Origin: CAWEBF01 sp963807235
GTDB lineage: Bacteria; Acidobacteriota; Vicinamibacteria; Vicinamibacterales; UBA2999
DNA length: 64,000 nt
Assembly (NCBI GenBank): GCA_963807235.1
Contig: CAWEBF010000015.1
Location: 248,001 to 312,000, forward strand
Direction: 5' to 3'
Position 1 is the stretch's first letter. The number at the start of each line of letters is the position of its first letter. The position numbers and the translations under genes were made by a program. Below, piece after piece: positions 51,495 through 60,563 of the stretch. The notes under the pieces were generated by a model, which did no database searches, was not told where the DNA came from, and saw nothing but the letters and a program-made list of their open reading frames with translations.

Positions 51495-52276
51495 ATGCGA
51501 GTCCTTCTGTTGGGAGGCGTCGCAGGGCCAGTCATCTTTTCCGTGATTGTGCTCGCCTTAGCGGCCCTGTCCCAGCCACGTCGCAAACGTTTCAGCGAGC
51601 TCGGTGCCGCCGTCACCATACGCGGTGGTCATGAACTACGTCGGATTCATTCGGTGGGCTGATACTCACTGGCTTCGGTCTTGCGCTCTCAAGATCGCTA
51701 CCCCAACACCGTTTCACCATTGTTGGGGAGGTGCTCGTCTCACTCTTCGGCGCCGGACTGGCGACGGCTGGCATCGTGTCTTGTGACCCTGGCTGCCCGC
51801 CGAGCGGCGGCTCGAACGAGAATCGCGTTCACGACGCCATCGGACCGATGATGGCTCTCTGTCTCATCGTCGGCGTCGCGATTCTCGGTACTCAATTTCG
51901 CGGCCTTCGACAGTGGCGTCATCTTTGGATATACTCGTTCCTCACGAGTGCGTTCGCGCTCTTGTTCTTAGTCGTGCTCGCAAGATCGAGGTTGGCAAAT
52001 GGCGCCGTGTCAGGCGTGTGGCAGCGCCTCTTACTGGGCGTGATGTTTCTTTGGTGCGCCGCGGTGGGGTTGGAAGGTTTTCGCCGCCGCGCTGTCAGTC
52101 CACGGCCGCCTAACAGCGGCATGCAGGCGGCGCGGACCACCCAGGAGGGACGAGAGATTTCCGCCCGGCGTGCGTCGCACGCCGGCCAAGCAGACACTGT
52201 CGGAAGCGGGAGGCGCCGGGCAGTATGCCCTTCCCGCGCCCCAGAAAATGGCGGGTTTCCGGGCTACGATCACTGA
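51495..52276 (+). CDS. DUF998-like membrane protein (two frameshifts)
   Basis: The protein starts MRVLLLGGVAGPVIFSVIVL and continues in a second frame as SPYAVVMNYVGFI, then in a third frame as LILTGFGLALSRSLPQHRF, VSLFGAGLATAGIVSCDPGC and LWIYSFLTSAFALLFLVVLA. The order and the GIxxCDPGCPP motif resemble DUF998 integral membrane proteins. The shifts lie near 51602 and 51655. The last 60 or so codons, running up to two bases before mnmA, derive from an attC-like site and a repeat copy, so the native C-terminus is probably near 52105. Function unknown. Confidence 0.6.
52108..52130 (+). other. attC-like half site (tentative)
   Basis: The sequence GCCTAACAGCGGCATGCAGG starts with GCCTAAC, which fits the RYYYAAC core of integron attC sites, and continues with a GCATGCAG-type box as in many attC left halves. 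It lies at the 3' end of a short accessory gene, where an attC is expected. I could not find the complementary GTTRRRY core within 150 bases downstream, nor an integrase, so it may be a remnant or chance. Confidence 0.3.
52165..52215 (+). repeat. Dispersed palindromic element, degenerate copy D
   Basis: A 9-bp hairpin CCGGCGTGC, loop GTC, GCACGCCGG (52165-52185) is followed by CCAAGCAGACACTG, then GGAAGCGGGAGGC in place of TAGCGAGGCGG. The parts and order are those of copy B, but the inverted-repeat end is eroded. It lies between the DUF998-like gene and mnmA. Confidence 0.6.
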
Positions 52277-52277
52277 C

Positions 52278-53337
52278 ATGCGCGTCGTTGTCGCGATGTC
52301 GGGCGGCGTGGACTCGTCGGTGGCCGCGGCGCTGCTCGCCGAGGCGGGCCACGACGTCGTGGGCGTCTCGATGCAGCTCTACGACCAGCGCAACGGCGAG
52401 AGCTTCGGCACCTGCTGCACGATCGACGATCTGCACGACGCCAGACGGGTGGCCGCGAGCATCGGGGTCCCCCACTACATCCTGAACTTCGAGCGGCAGT
52501 TCCAGCAGTCGGTGGTCTCGAACTTCGTGCAGGAGTACACCTCGGGCCGTACACCCCTGCCCTGCGCGCACTGCAACAGCGACCTCAAGTTCTCGACCCT
52601 GCTCGAGCGCGCGAGCGCCCTGGGCGCGGCCCGGGTCGCGACCGGCCATTACGCTCGCGTGGACACGGCTCCCGACGGCAGGCGTCTGCTGCGGCGCGGC
52701 GTGGATGCGGACAAGGACCAGTCGTATTTCCTTTTCTCGCTCTCCCAGGAGCAACTGGCCCAGGCGTCGTTTCCCGTGGGCCCGCTCACCAAGGGCGAAG
52801 TCAGAGATCACGCGAGGCGGCTGGGGCTTGCCGTCGCCGAGAAGCCCGACAGCCAGGAGATTCTGCTTCGTGCCCGACGGCGACTACGCCGCGTTCGTGG
52901 AGTCGAAGGCGGGCGGGGGCATGCGCCCGGGCCGGATCGCCGACGCCGGGGGACACACGCTCGGCTCGCACGATGGCGTGCACCGGTTCACCGTGGGTCA
53001 GCGGAAGGGTCTGGGCGTGGCGTCGCCGGTGCCGCTTTACGTGCTGCGCATCGAGGCCGAGAGCGCCACCGTGACGGTCGGCCCACGCGCCGCGCTCGAT
53101 TGCCCGGCGTTCTCGGCGTCGGGCGTCACCTGGACGAGCGGCGTCCGCCCCACGGAGTGGACGCGCGTGACCGCGCAGATCCGCCACCGGCACCGCGCGG
53201 CGCCGGCCCGGGTGCGCGCACGCGGCGAGGACCGCGCCGACGTGGAGTTCGACGCGCCACAGGCCGCTGTCACGCCGGGACAGGCGGCCGTGTTCTACGA
53301 CGACGACGTGGTGGTCGGCGGAGGCTGGATCGACTGA
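52278..53337 (+). CDS. mnmA: tRNA 2-thiouridylase MnmA (one frameshift)
   Basis: MnmA thiolates uridine 34 of glutamate, lysine and glutamine tRNAs. The protein reads VVVAMSGGVDSSVAAALL (PP-loop), CCTIDDLHDARRVAASIGVP (catalytic cysteine region), TPLPCAHCNSDLKFSTLLER, VATGHYARVD and KDQSYFLFSLSQEQL, then ekPDSQEI. After 52862 the frame changes and continues CFVPDGDYAAFV with the second catalytic cysteine, and HRFTVGQRKGLGV. One T too many in GAGATTCTGC accounts for it. ATG 52278 has its own start just behind the accessory genes; its sulfur donor, a cysteine desulfurase, is encoded 1.5 kb upstream. Confidence 0.93.
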
Positions 53338-53885
53338 AGGTGCGCGGCGTGCGCCGACGGCTTCTCGCTTCCCGGGTTCGCGTTGTAGGCCTTGGACGCA
53401 CCACGCGGGATGCTGAGACACTTCCAGTCCGCATCGCGCCACATCTTGCCCAGGAACACGATCTGCCCGACGTGATACGCGGTATGCCCCAGCGCGCGTG
53501 AGACGGCCTCCAGCACGGTCAGCTTCTGGCCGCGCACCGTAACCTGTCGCGGCAGGTCGATGTCACGCAGCGCGGCAAGCGCCGGCAGCGTCACCGCCCA
53601 GCCCTGATGCCAGCGCGCGATCGCGGCCGCGTGCGTCACATTGCGTCCTTCGAACTCCCCGTCGCGGTCGCGCCACGGCTTCTCCCCGTCCGACGTCAGG
53701 AAGTCGGTGAACCGCGACTCGAAGTTGCCGGCCAGATGCCACACGATGACCGCCACGGAGTTGCTCTCTCCGGCAGGCACGCGCGACACCAGGTCGTCGT
53801 CCAACTGGGCCAGGGCCGAATCTCCGAGCGCCTTGTATCGCCAGAACTCGGCTTCGAGCGCCGCAACCGTCTCACGCATGGACAT
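53295..53885 (-). CDS. DinB/DUF1572-family protein
   Basis: The 196-residue four-helix protein reads RETVAALEAEFWRYKALGDS, ESNSVAVIVWHLAGNFESRF, RWHQGWAVTLPALAALRDID and AVSRALGHTAYHVGQIVFLG. The three histidines in WHL, GHTAYHVG and the helix context are the metal-ligand set of DinB-like proteins, which often act as thiol-dependent transferases; this one's substrate is unknown. The C-terminal 40 residues overlap the convergent mnmA gene by 43 bases. The start at 53885 overlaps the likely stop of the VanZ-like gene. Confidence 0.85.
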   Translation of the reverse strand: MSMRETVAALEAEFWRYKALGDSALAQLDDDLVSRVPAGESNSVAVIVWHLAGNFESRFTDFLTSDGEKPWRDRDGEFEGRNVTHAAAIARWHQGWAVTLPALAALRDIDLPRQVTVRGQKLTVLEAVSRALGHTAYHVGQIVFLGKMWRDADWKCLSIPRGASKAYNANPGSEKPSAHAAHLQSIQPPPTTTSSS

Positions 53886-54998
53886 CCTCCACGACTCTGG
53901 CGACCAGCCGGGCCGATGTTGCAAGCGGGTGGTCAGGAACACGAGCGCCGCCACGGCCACGAGCACGACCGCCCAGTAGCCGGCCCGCGGCCAGGTGTAG
54001 ATCGTGATCGGGTTCGCATCGCTGCGTCCGCCGGCCGCCGCCACGCGGCCTGAGGCGAGGCCCGCCACCTGCTCCCCCGACAGGGCATGGCCGCGGCCAT
54101 CGGACGTGGCGATGCGCAGGACGGGCCCGAAGTACTTCTCGAGGATCCGGTTCTCGCGCCACGCCGCCGCCACGTCGCCGTCCTCCATCGCCTCGTTCCG
54201 CCGGCGCACGTGCCACAGCGCTTCGCTCAGGTACTGATCCTCACGGGAGAACTGGCCTTGCGGCACCGGCCCGCGGCTGCCCCACGCGCGAGCGCGGGCA
54301 GCGGACAGCGCGGCCAGCCCCTCCTGCGTGCGGTAGGACATGAAGGGGCCGGTCTCGGCATCCCGCAGCTCGTGGCCCAGATGCGCGCTGGCGAAGAATC
54401 CCGCGACGACGACCAGCACGGCGGCCGCTCCAGCGGCCAGCGGCCACCCCGCGCGCCGCGCCGGGCACCGCCGCCGAGGTCGAGCGCATGTGCCAGCAGC
54501 AGATCCGCACGTGATCGGCGATGCCATTGATGGCCACGTCGCGAATCTCGCCCGTGCGGCCCGGCACGAACCACTGCGTCCACTCGTCCAGCGCCCCCAC
54601 GAGCAGGGCGGCGTAGGCGCTCCACAGCCAGGCCCACTCCCCCGCCGGGCCGGTGAGCGCCCAGGCAAAGAGCAGCGTGAGCGCGCTGTATTCCACGAAG
54701 TGGAATGCCTCCACCACGTCCACGTTGGTGATGCCCGTGCGCAGGGCCGCGCCCGATCCGACCGCAATCCCGACGGCCAGAGCCAGCGCCGCGACCCGCG
54801 GCCACGAGCGGTCGCGCATCGTGCGCACGGCAAAGGAGACAGCAGCGCCAGCCCGGTCAGCGCCACGATGCCGGCGAGCACCGGCACATAGGCCTGCGGC
54901 CAGGTCTCCAGGAGCGCCTGGCGAATCGTGTTGACGACAGGAGAGCCCGCGATGATGCGACCACCGGCGCCCGACGGCGAGCGCCAGACGAATGACAT
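53872..54998 (-). CDS. VanZ-like membrane protein with a C-terminal extension (frameshifted)
   Basis: The product of about 375 residues begins ATG 54998 with YVPVLAGIVALTGLALLS. It shifts frame near 54840 into the VanZ core: VDVVEAFHFVEYSALTLLFA, ALDEWTQWFVPGRTGEIRD. It shifts again near 54480 into a helix (WPLAAGAAAVLVVVAGFFAS) and a soluble tail (SREDQYLSEALWHVRRRNEA; LEKYFGPVLRIATSDGRGH), and ends near a last helix (GYWAVVLVAVAALVFLTT). A third slip would give the TGA at 53872-53874, overlapping the DinB start. VanZ domains occur in membrane proteins of unknown action, some linked to teicoplanin resistance. Confidence 0.65.
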
Positions 54999-55051
54999 CG
55001 GCGCGCCCAAGCCGCCAGCCGGGCGCGGCAGGTGGAAAACGGGTGAGGGCC

Positions 55052-56033
55052 TCAGCGCCCCGTGGCGCCGACACCATCGGCGGTCTCGTGCGGCGATCGA
55101 TGAAACCGGGAGGTTCTCGAGGTACCGCTCGGCGTCGATGGCGGCCATGCAGCCGGACCCGGCGGCGGTGATCGCCTGGCGGTAGATGTGGTCCTGCACG
55201 TCGCCGGCGGCAAACACGCCTGGCACGCTGGTTCGCGAGCCGTCGTGGGTCACGATGTAGCCGTTGGCGTCGAGCTCGATCTGGCTCGTGAAGAGCCCGG
55301 TGTTCGGCGTGTGGCCGATGGCGATGAACACGCCGTCGACCGGCATGTGGTGCTGCGCGTTCGTCTTCAGGTTGCGGACGGTCAGGCCCGTGACTTCGCC
55401 CTTGTCCGATGCGGTGATGTCGGCCACGTCCGAGTCCCACACGAACGTGATCTTGGGGTTGGCGAACGCCTTGTCCTGCATGATCTTCGACGCACGCAGC
55501 GTATCGCGCCGGTGGATCACGGCCACCGACGACGCGAAGCGCGTCAGGTAGATCGCCTCCTCCATCGCGGAGTCGCCGCCCCCCACGACGGCAATGGGCT
55601 TGCCGCGGAAGAAGTAGCCGTCGCACGTCGCGCACGTGGAGACGCCGTGGCCCGAGAGGCGGCGGTCCGCGCCGATGTCGAGCCACCGGGCCGAGGCGCC
55701 GGTGGCGATGATCAGCGCGTCGGCCTCCAGCTCGCGCTTGTCACTCAGCGCGATCGTGAACGGCCGGCGGCCCAGGTCCACCTTGGTCACGGTGTTCTGG
55801 ATGATCTGCGCGCCGAATCGCTCGGCCTGGGCCCGCATCTCCGCCATGAGATCCGGCCCCATGATGCCGTCGCGAAACCCGGGCCAGTTCTCCACCATCG
55901 TCGTCAGCATCAGCTGCCCGCCAGCCTCGAGGCCCTCGACGAGCGTCGGCCTCAGGTTGGCGCGGGCCGCATACAGCGCGGCGGTCAGCCCCGCCGGCCC
56001 CGAACCGATGATGACGACGCGACCGTGGGACAT
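55052..56033 (-). CDS. trxB: Thioredoxin-disulfide reductase
   Basis: The NADPH-dependent flavoenzyme reduces thioredoxin. It reads RVVIIGSGPAGLTAALYAAR (FAD site), GLEAGGQLMLTTMVENWPGF, SGHGVSTCATCDGYFFRGK (redox CATC), IAVVGGGDSAMEEAIYLTRF (NADPH site) and VPGVFAAGDVQDHIYRQAIT, ending AAIDAERYLENL. The start is ATG 56033. The end is uncertain because no stop follows in frame: a TGA at 55052-55054 is the nearest likely stop after a slip. As written, the frame is open through thioredoxin, this gene, the VanZ-like gene and DinB, which I take as an artefact. Confidence 0.93.
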
Positions 56034-56357
56034 CAGAGATGCCTTTCGATCGTCGCCGACGATGGCCTCTTTCGACTGCAGCCCCACGATGGTTTCGGCC
56101 AGCTGCCCGTCCTTGAAGAGCAGCAGCGTCGGAATGCCGCGGATCGCATAGCGGCTCGGCACATCGGGATTGTCGTCCACGTTCATCTTGGCTACCGTGG
56201 CACGCCCTTCGTAGTCCGATGCCAGCTCGTCGACCGTCGGCGCCATGCGACGGCAGGGTCCGCACCAGGGCGCCCAGAAGTCCACGAGCACCAGCCCCTT
56301 GCTGGTTTCGTCGTCGAAATTGCCATCGGTCACGGTTTTCACTTTGTCGGATGCCAT
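56033..56357 (-). CDS. trxA: Thioredoxin
   Basis: The product of about 108 residues has the thioredoxin active site LVDFWAPWCGPCRRMAPTVD, the cis-proline loop YAIRGIPTLLLFKDGQLAET and the family-like end IVGLQSKEAIV. As written it has no stop and runs directly into the reductase start. A TGATG overlap exists one frame over (TGA 56033-56035); one surplus base in ATCGTCGG would make the C-terminus read SATIERHL and stop there. So either trxA and trxB are translationally coupled with an indel in the sequence, or this is a true TrxA-TrxB fusion. ATG 56357 has an AGGAGGGGA-like site upstream. Confidence 0.9.
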
Positions 56358-56373
56358 CTGTGGTCTCCCCTCC

Positions 56374-57852
56374 TTACGCCCGCGCGACCGCCCCTGCCGG
56401 CCCGCCGCGTTCCCGTTGCAGCTCCCGCGCCCGCCGGTAGACGGACACGTATGCCTGCGCCGACGCGTTCCACGAGTGGTCCTCGCGCATCGCGGCCAGC
56501 TGCAAGCCACGCCAGACGTCGGGGCGGCGATACGTGTCGAGCCCGCGCCTCAACGCGCTCATCATCGCCTTCGATGAGTACTCGTCGAAGGTGAACCCGT
56601 TGCCCTCACCGGTCCGCGGGTCGAAGTCGCGGACCGTGTCGGCCAGCCCCCCGTGGCTCGCACCACCGGCACCGTGCCGTACCCGCAGGCTGTACATCTG
56701 GTTCAGCCCGCACGGCTCGAACCGCGAGGGCATCAGGAACAAGTCGCTGCCACCCTCGATGACGTGGGCGAGCCCCTCGTCGAAGCCAATCCGGGCGCCG
56801 ATGCGGTCGGGATGGGCGGCCGCCAAGTCCCGCCACAGGGCCTCATGACGCGCGTCGCCGGTCCCCAGCAGCACGAACGTGGCATCGAGGCCGACCAGCT
56901 GTTCGGACGCGTCTGCCACGAGATCAAACCCCTTCTGGTCAACGAGCCGCGACACCAGACCGACGAGCGGCCTGCCCATGGCGTCCGGGTGTGCGTGGAT
57001 GCCGAACGATTCCAGGGCGTGCCGCTTGGCGGCTACCTTCCCCGACAGGTTCCCAGCGTCGAACGGGACGGGCAGATGCGGGTCGCTGGCGGGGTTCCAT
57101 TGATCGTAGTCGATCCCGTTCAAAATGCCGACCAGCCGGTCGGCCCGGCTCCGCAGGATGCCGTCGAATCCACACCCATATTCAGGCGTCTGGATTTCGG
57201 CCGCGTATCGAGGGCTGACCGTCGTGATCAGGCGGCTGAACATGATGCCCGCCTTGAGATAGCTGGCCTTGTGCCAGAACTCCATCCCGTCCATATGCAT
57301 GAGGGCAGGACTGAAGCCCAGGATCGGCAGCCACGCCGGATCGAACAGCCCCTGGTAGGACAGGTTGTGGATGGTGAACACCAGGGGGACGTCAGCCAGC
57401 GGATGCCGCCCACCCGGAGTGCCGAGCAGGGCGGCCAGAGCGCCGGCCTGCCAATCGTGGCCGTGCACGACGTCGTAGCGGGCTCCAGTCAGTGCCGACC
57501 AGCGCACGGCCGCATGACCGAGAAACGCGAACCGCTCGGCGTTGTCTTCGTAGTCCTGGCCGCCTTCGCCGTAGACGCCCTCGCGATCGTAGTAACCCGG
57601 CTGATCCACGAACACGTTCCGGACGCCGTCCGCCGAGGCGGCAAAGACGCCGGCCTCGAGATCGCGGTCGCCCAGCCGCACGGTGATGCGGCCTACCCGG
57701 TCCCCGGCGGTGACACCCCGGTACCGCGGCATGACCACTTCGACGTCGTGCCCCAGGCGGGCCAGGGCCCGTGGCAAGGCCCCCAGGACGTCGGCCAACC
57801 CTCCCGTCTTGGCAAAAGGGGCCACTTCCGACGCCACCATCAGGATCCGCAT
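56374..57852 (-). CDS. glgA: Glycogen synthase (ADP-glucose, GT5)
   Basis: The 492-residue protein reads RILMVASEVAPFAKTGGLAD, with the ADP-glucose binding KTGGL motif, YDVVHGHDWQAGALAALLGT, VFTIHNLSYQGLFDPAWLP, LVGILNGIDYDQWNPASDPH, PLVGLVSRLVDQKGFDLVAD and SDLFLMPSRFEPCGLNQMYS. Between 56650 and 56700 the expected LRYGTVPVVRATGGLADT is replaced by VRHGAGGASHGGLADT: an extra G and a missing G about 40 bases apart shift the frame out and back. The C-terminal HSWNASAQAYVSVYRRA is normal. Start at ATG 57852; the DNA to FdhE is divergent. Confidence 0.93.
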   Translation of the reverse strand: MRILMVASEVAPFAKTGGLADVLGALPRALARLGHDVEVVMPRYRGVTAGDRVGRITVRLGDRDLEAGVFAASADGVRNVFVDQPGYYDREGVYGEGGQDYEDNAERFAFLGHAAVRWSALTGARYDVVHGHDWQAGALAALLGTPGGRHPLADVPLVFTIHNLSYQGLFDPAWLPILGFSPALMHMDGMEFWHKASYLKAGIMFSRLITTVSPRYAAEIQTPEYGCGFDGILRSRADRLVGILNGIDYDQWNPASDPHLPVPFDAGNLSGKVAAKRHALESFGIHAHPDAMGRPLVGLVSRLVDQKGFDLVADASEQLVGLDATFVLLGTGDARHEALWRDLAAAHPDRIGARIGFDEGLAHVIEGGSDLFLMPSRFEPCGLNQMYSLRVRHGAGGASHGGLADTVRDFDPRTGEGNGFTFDEYSSKAMMSALRRGLDTYRRPDVWRGLQLAAMREDHSWNASAQAYVSVYRRARELQRERGGPAGAVARA

Positions 57853-57961
57853 CCAAACTCCACCATACCATCCGGAATCGCAACGGGCCACGTCCCACCT
57901 CTTGTGTATGATGGCGGCCGTGCGGATCCGTTCCGAGGCCGGCCGAGGAGACGCGGGAGAG

Positions 57962-58780
57962 ATGTTCCACCTGCGGGCCATCCGGACCAGCCACCCCGAG
58001 CTGGCCGACGCGGCGGACCTTCACCTGCTGCTGCTCGACCTCCAGCGTCGCGTGCGGCTGCGGGTGTCGCTGCCCTGGATCGACATCGACGGTCCGACCT
58101 TCGCCCGTCACGCGCGAGAGGGGCGTCCGATCCTTCGATTCGATCAGATCCCAGTGGACGTCAGCGACCTCCGGCTCACGATTCGCCAGACTGCCGATGT
58201 GCTGCACCGGTGCGGCGCGGTGGATGCGAACGACTATGCGCGGGCGGAGGCTCTTGGCCGCAGCCAGGCGTTACTGGCTACCGCCGCTGCGTGGTACGCG
58301 CAGACGGCCGACCGCCACGCAACCGCGCCGGCCCATCGCGCGGTTCCGGAAGACGAAGCGATCGACCAGGTGCTGGCGCTGGCGATGCGGCCGTTCCTCT
58401 TCAGCTGCGCCGAGGCCTTCCAGCCGCGCCCCGAACTCGATGCGTGGGAGCACGGCTACTGCGTGCTCTGCGGCGCCGAGCCGGATCTCGCGGTCATCGT
58501 TTCGGCCGTGTCCCGCCGCCTGGTGTGCAGCCACTGCCATCTGCAATGGGGATTCGATGCCACGGCGTGCCCCTTCTGCCGCAACAAGGACCGGGCCCGC
58601 GTGTCGTCGTTCGCCACACGCGACGGCCAATACCGTGTGTTCGGGTGCGACCAGTGCCGGCGCTACCTGAAGGCGTTCGACGCGCGCGCCGCGACGCGTC
58701 CGGTGCTGCCGACATTCGACGGCGTGGCCACGCTGCCGCTGGATGCGGCAGCAATCCAGAAGGGCTATCTGTTGGGCTGA
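57962..58780 (+). CDS. FdhE-like formate dehydrogenase accessory protein
   Basis: The 272-residue protein has four Cys-x2-Cys pairs in the order expected for FdhE, an iron-binding rubredoxin-like protein needed for formate dehydrogenase maturation: YCVLCGAEPDLAVIV, RRLVCSHCHLQWGF, ACPFCRNKDRARV and VFGCDQCRRYLKAFD. The N-terminal half is helical (ADLHLLLLDLQRRVRLRVSL). The start is uncertain: ATG 57962 or an ATG about 50 bases upstream. No formate dehydrogenase gene is in the window. Convergent with the carboxypeptidase gene, the stops are three bases apart. Confidence 0.8.
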   Translation: MFHLRAIRTSHPELADAADLHLLLLDLQRRVRLRVSLPWIDIDGPTFARHAREGRPILRFDQIPVDVSDLRLTIRQTADVLHRCGAVDANDYARAEALGRSQALLATAAAWYAQTADRHATAPAHRAVPEDEAIDQVLALAMRPFLFSCAEAFQPRPELDAWEHGYCVLCGAEPDLAVIVSAVSRRLVCSHCHLQWGFDATACPFCRNKDRARVSSFATRDGQYRVFGCDQCRRYLKAFDARAATRPVLPTFDGVATLPLDAAAIQKGYLLG

Positions 58781-58783
58781 GCT

Positions 58784-59919
58784 CTACTGCGGAGCGGTGG
58801 GAGCCGCGGCTTCGAGCCGGGTGCCGAGCAGATCTTCAGCCTTGGCCGAAAGCCAGTTGAACAGGTGCCGCGTTTCCCAGAAACGGCCGGCGTTCGATTT
58901 GGCGCCCAGGACGACCACCGCCACTTCGCCGCCGCCCCGCGGCAGCCGCAGCAGCGTGGCGAGGCAATAGCCGGCGCGGCTGATGAATCCGGTCTTGCCA
59001 GCCTGCACGTCCACGTCGCCGCTCTTCACGAGCTGGTTGGTGGACGACACGGTGATGTTCCGGCGGCCGGCGCTCACGGTGTACTGGGGCTTGCGCATGA
59101 TGGCGGCCATACGCTCGTTGTCCGAGGCGAAGCTGATGAGACGCGCCATGTCGTAGGCAGACGACACGTTGGCGGCGTAGATGCCCGGCGGGATCCACGT
59201 ACTCGGTGCTCTCCAGCCCGAGTTCGGCCGCCCTCTCGTTCATGCGGTCGAATGAAGCCTTCGGCCCCGAGCGACGACGTGCGGGCAAGCACGCGCGCCG
59301 CGGCGTTGTCCGAGCCGATCAGCAGCAGGTGCAGCAGCGCATCCCGGGTCACACGATCCCCCGCACGGATGTAGGTGGTATTCGCGCGATAGACGTCCGA
59401 GCGCTGGATCACGACCTCGGTGTTGAGGGCGTCTGGATCCTCCAGCACCACGGCCGCCGTCATCACCTTGGTGATGCTGGCGATGGACCGCTCGGCCTGC
59501 GAGTTCTGTTCCCACAGGACCTGCCCGGTCCGCGGGTCGTAGATGATCGCGGCTTCGGCGCGGATGTCCGGGACGAGCGCGCCGGCCTCATCGAACTTGA
59601 AGTGCGGCTCCTTGGCCTCTCGCAGCGCCCTGGCGTTGGCGGCGGCGCGGGCGCGCGTGCGGCTGGCCCGGCGGCTGCGCGTGGTGGACGCGCGGGCCTT
59701 CGACAATGTGAGCTTGGTCGAGCTGGAGGTGGTCTTCGGCTTCGGCTTCGCTTGAGCCGCGGCTTCCAGGGCCTGCTCCATCGACACGGCCAGCGCGGCC
59801 GCAAGACACAACACCATCGCTGGCGTCCGACGGAGAGCTTTCGTTAGTTCCACAGGCAAAAATCCCAGGCAGAGTCGCCGACAAACGTTTACGACTGAGA
59901 CCGTTACGCGTATCGGCAT
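58784..59919 (-). CDS. D-alanyl-D-alanine carboxypeptidase, PBP5/6 type (frameshifted)
   Basis: The protein of about 378 residues has an export segment (PAMVLCLAAALAVS), a basic Ser/Lys-rich linker (STKLTLSKARASTTRSRRAS), and a serine-peptidase S11 core: AEAAIIYDPRTGQVLWEQNS, RSIASITKVMTAAV (S-x-x-K nucleophile), LLLIGSDNAAARVLARTS (S-x-N) and VQAGKTGFISRAGYCLATL (K-T-G). Shifts near 59250 and 59195 separate the parts FDRMNERAAELGLESTEYVD and NVSSAYDMARLISFASDNER. Such enzymes trim the terminal D-alanine of peptidoglycan side chains. The start is uncertain; 59919 is the outermost ATG giving a hydrophobic leader. Confidence 0.88.
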
Positions 59920-60029
59920 TCTAGCAGACAATCTACACACCGTGACCCTGGGTCCCGCGAAAAATGTTGCGCCGCCTGGCCACGGCGTGCAATTTCTACA
60001 GGACTCAACGCCCGAGAGGAGCTGCCGCA

Positions 60030-60563
60030 GTGACGATCCGGGAAGCTGAATTCGCGGTCCTGCGACAAACGATCGCCACGCGGGGCACCGCTCGAGCGGC
60101 CGTGCTGGTCGGGACCGTCGTGGCCTGGGGCGCCCTGGCGTCGCTGCAGGGGCTCATCGCGGACCTGCCGCTCCTGGCGCTGATCCCCCTGGTGGTGCTC
60201 GGCGCCGGGTTCGAGGCCGTGTGGGGCCTGCACGTCGGCGTCGAACGAATCGGCCGGTTCATCCAGGTCACCTACGAGTCGGCAAAGGATGGCGCGTCGT
60301 GGGAGACCACGGCGATGCGAGCGTCTCCGGGTCTGCCCGGCAGCGGAGCCGATCCGTTGTTCACCGTGGTCTTCGCCGCGGCGTCTCTTGTCAACCTGGG
60401 AGTCGCCTTCGTGGCCCAGCCGACGCCGATCGAGGTCGTGCTGCTCTTCGGGTGTCATGCGGTTCTGTGGCTGCGGCTGGCACGAGCGCGGATCGTGGCA
60501 GGGCGTCAGCGCCGCGCCGATCTCGAGGCGTTCACCGCTGCGCGCGAGGGCACGCAACTCTGA
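60030..60563 (+). CDS. Small integral membrane protein, function unknown
   Basis: The 177-residue protein starts with GTG 60030 behind GAGAGGA. It has four hydrophobic segments: residues 25-45 (AVLVGTVVAWGALASLQGLI), 46-66 (LLALIPLVVLGAGFEAVWGL), 110-130 (FTVVFAAASLVNLGVAFVA) and 133-150 (EVVLLFGCHAVLWLRLA). A charged loop lies between the second and third helix (VGVERIGRFIQVTYESAKDG). I do not recognise a family. It is followed by a 300-base gap with no gene. Confidence 0.65.
   Translation: MTIREAEFAVLRQTIATRGTARAAVLVGTVVAWGALASLQGLIADLPLLALIPLVVLGAGFEAVWGLHVGVERIGRFIQVTYESAKDGASWETTAMRASPGLPGSGADPLFTVVFAAASLVNLGVAFVAQPTPIEVVLLFGCHAVLWLRLARARIVAGRQRRADLEAFTAAREGTQL

Noticed and set aside
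51495..52277. Integron gene cassette array
   Set aside because: Only one attC-like half site was seen, with no matching GTTRRRY core, no second site and no integrase.
53295..56510. A single 1071-residue thioredoxin/reductase/VanZ/DinB protein
   Set aside because: Each part has its own start with family-typical length, and the VanZ core lies in a different frame, so the continuous frame is a by-product of high GC and probable indels.
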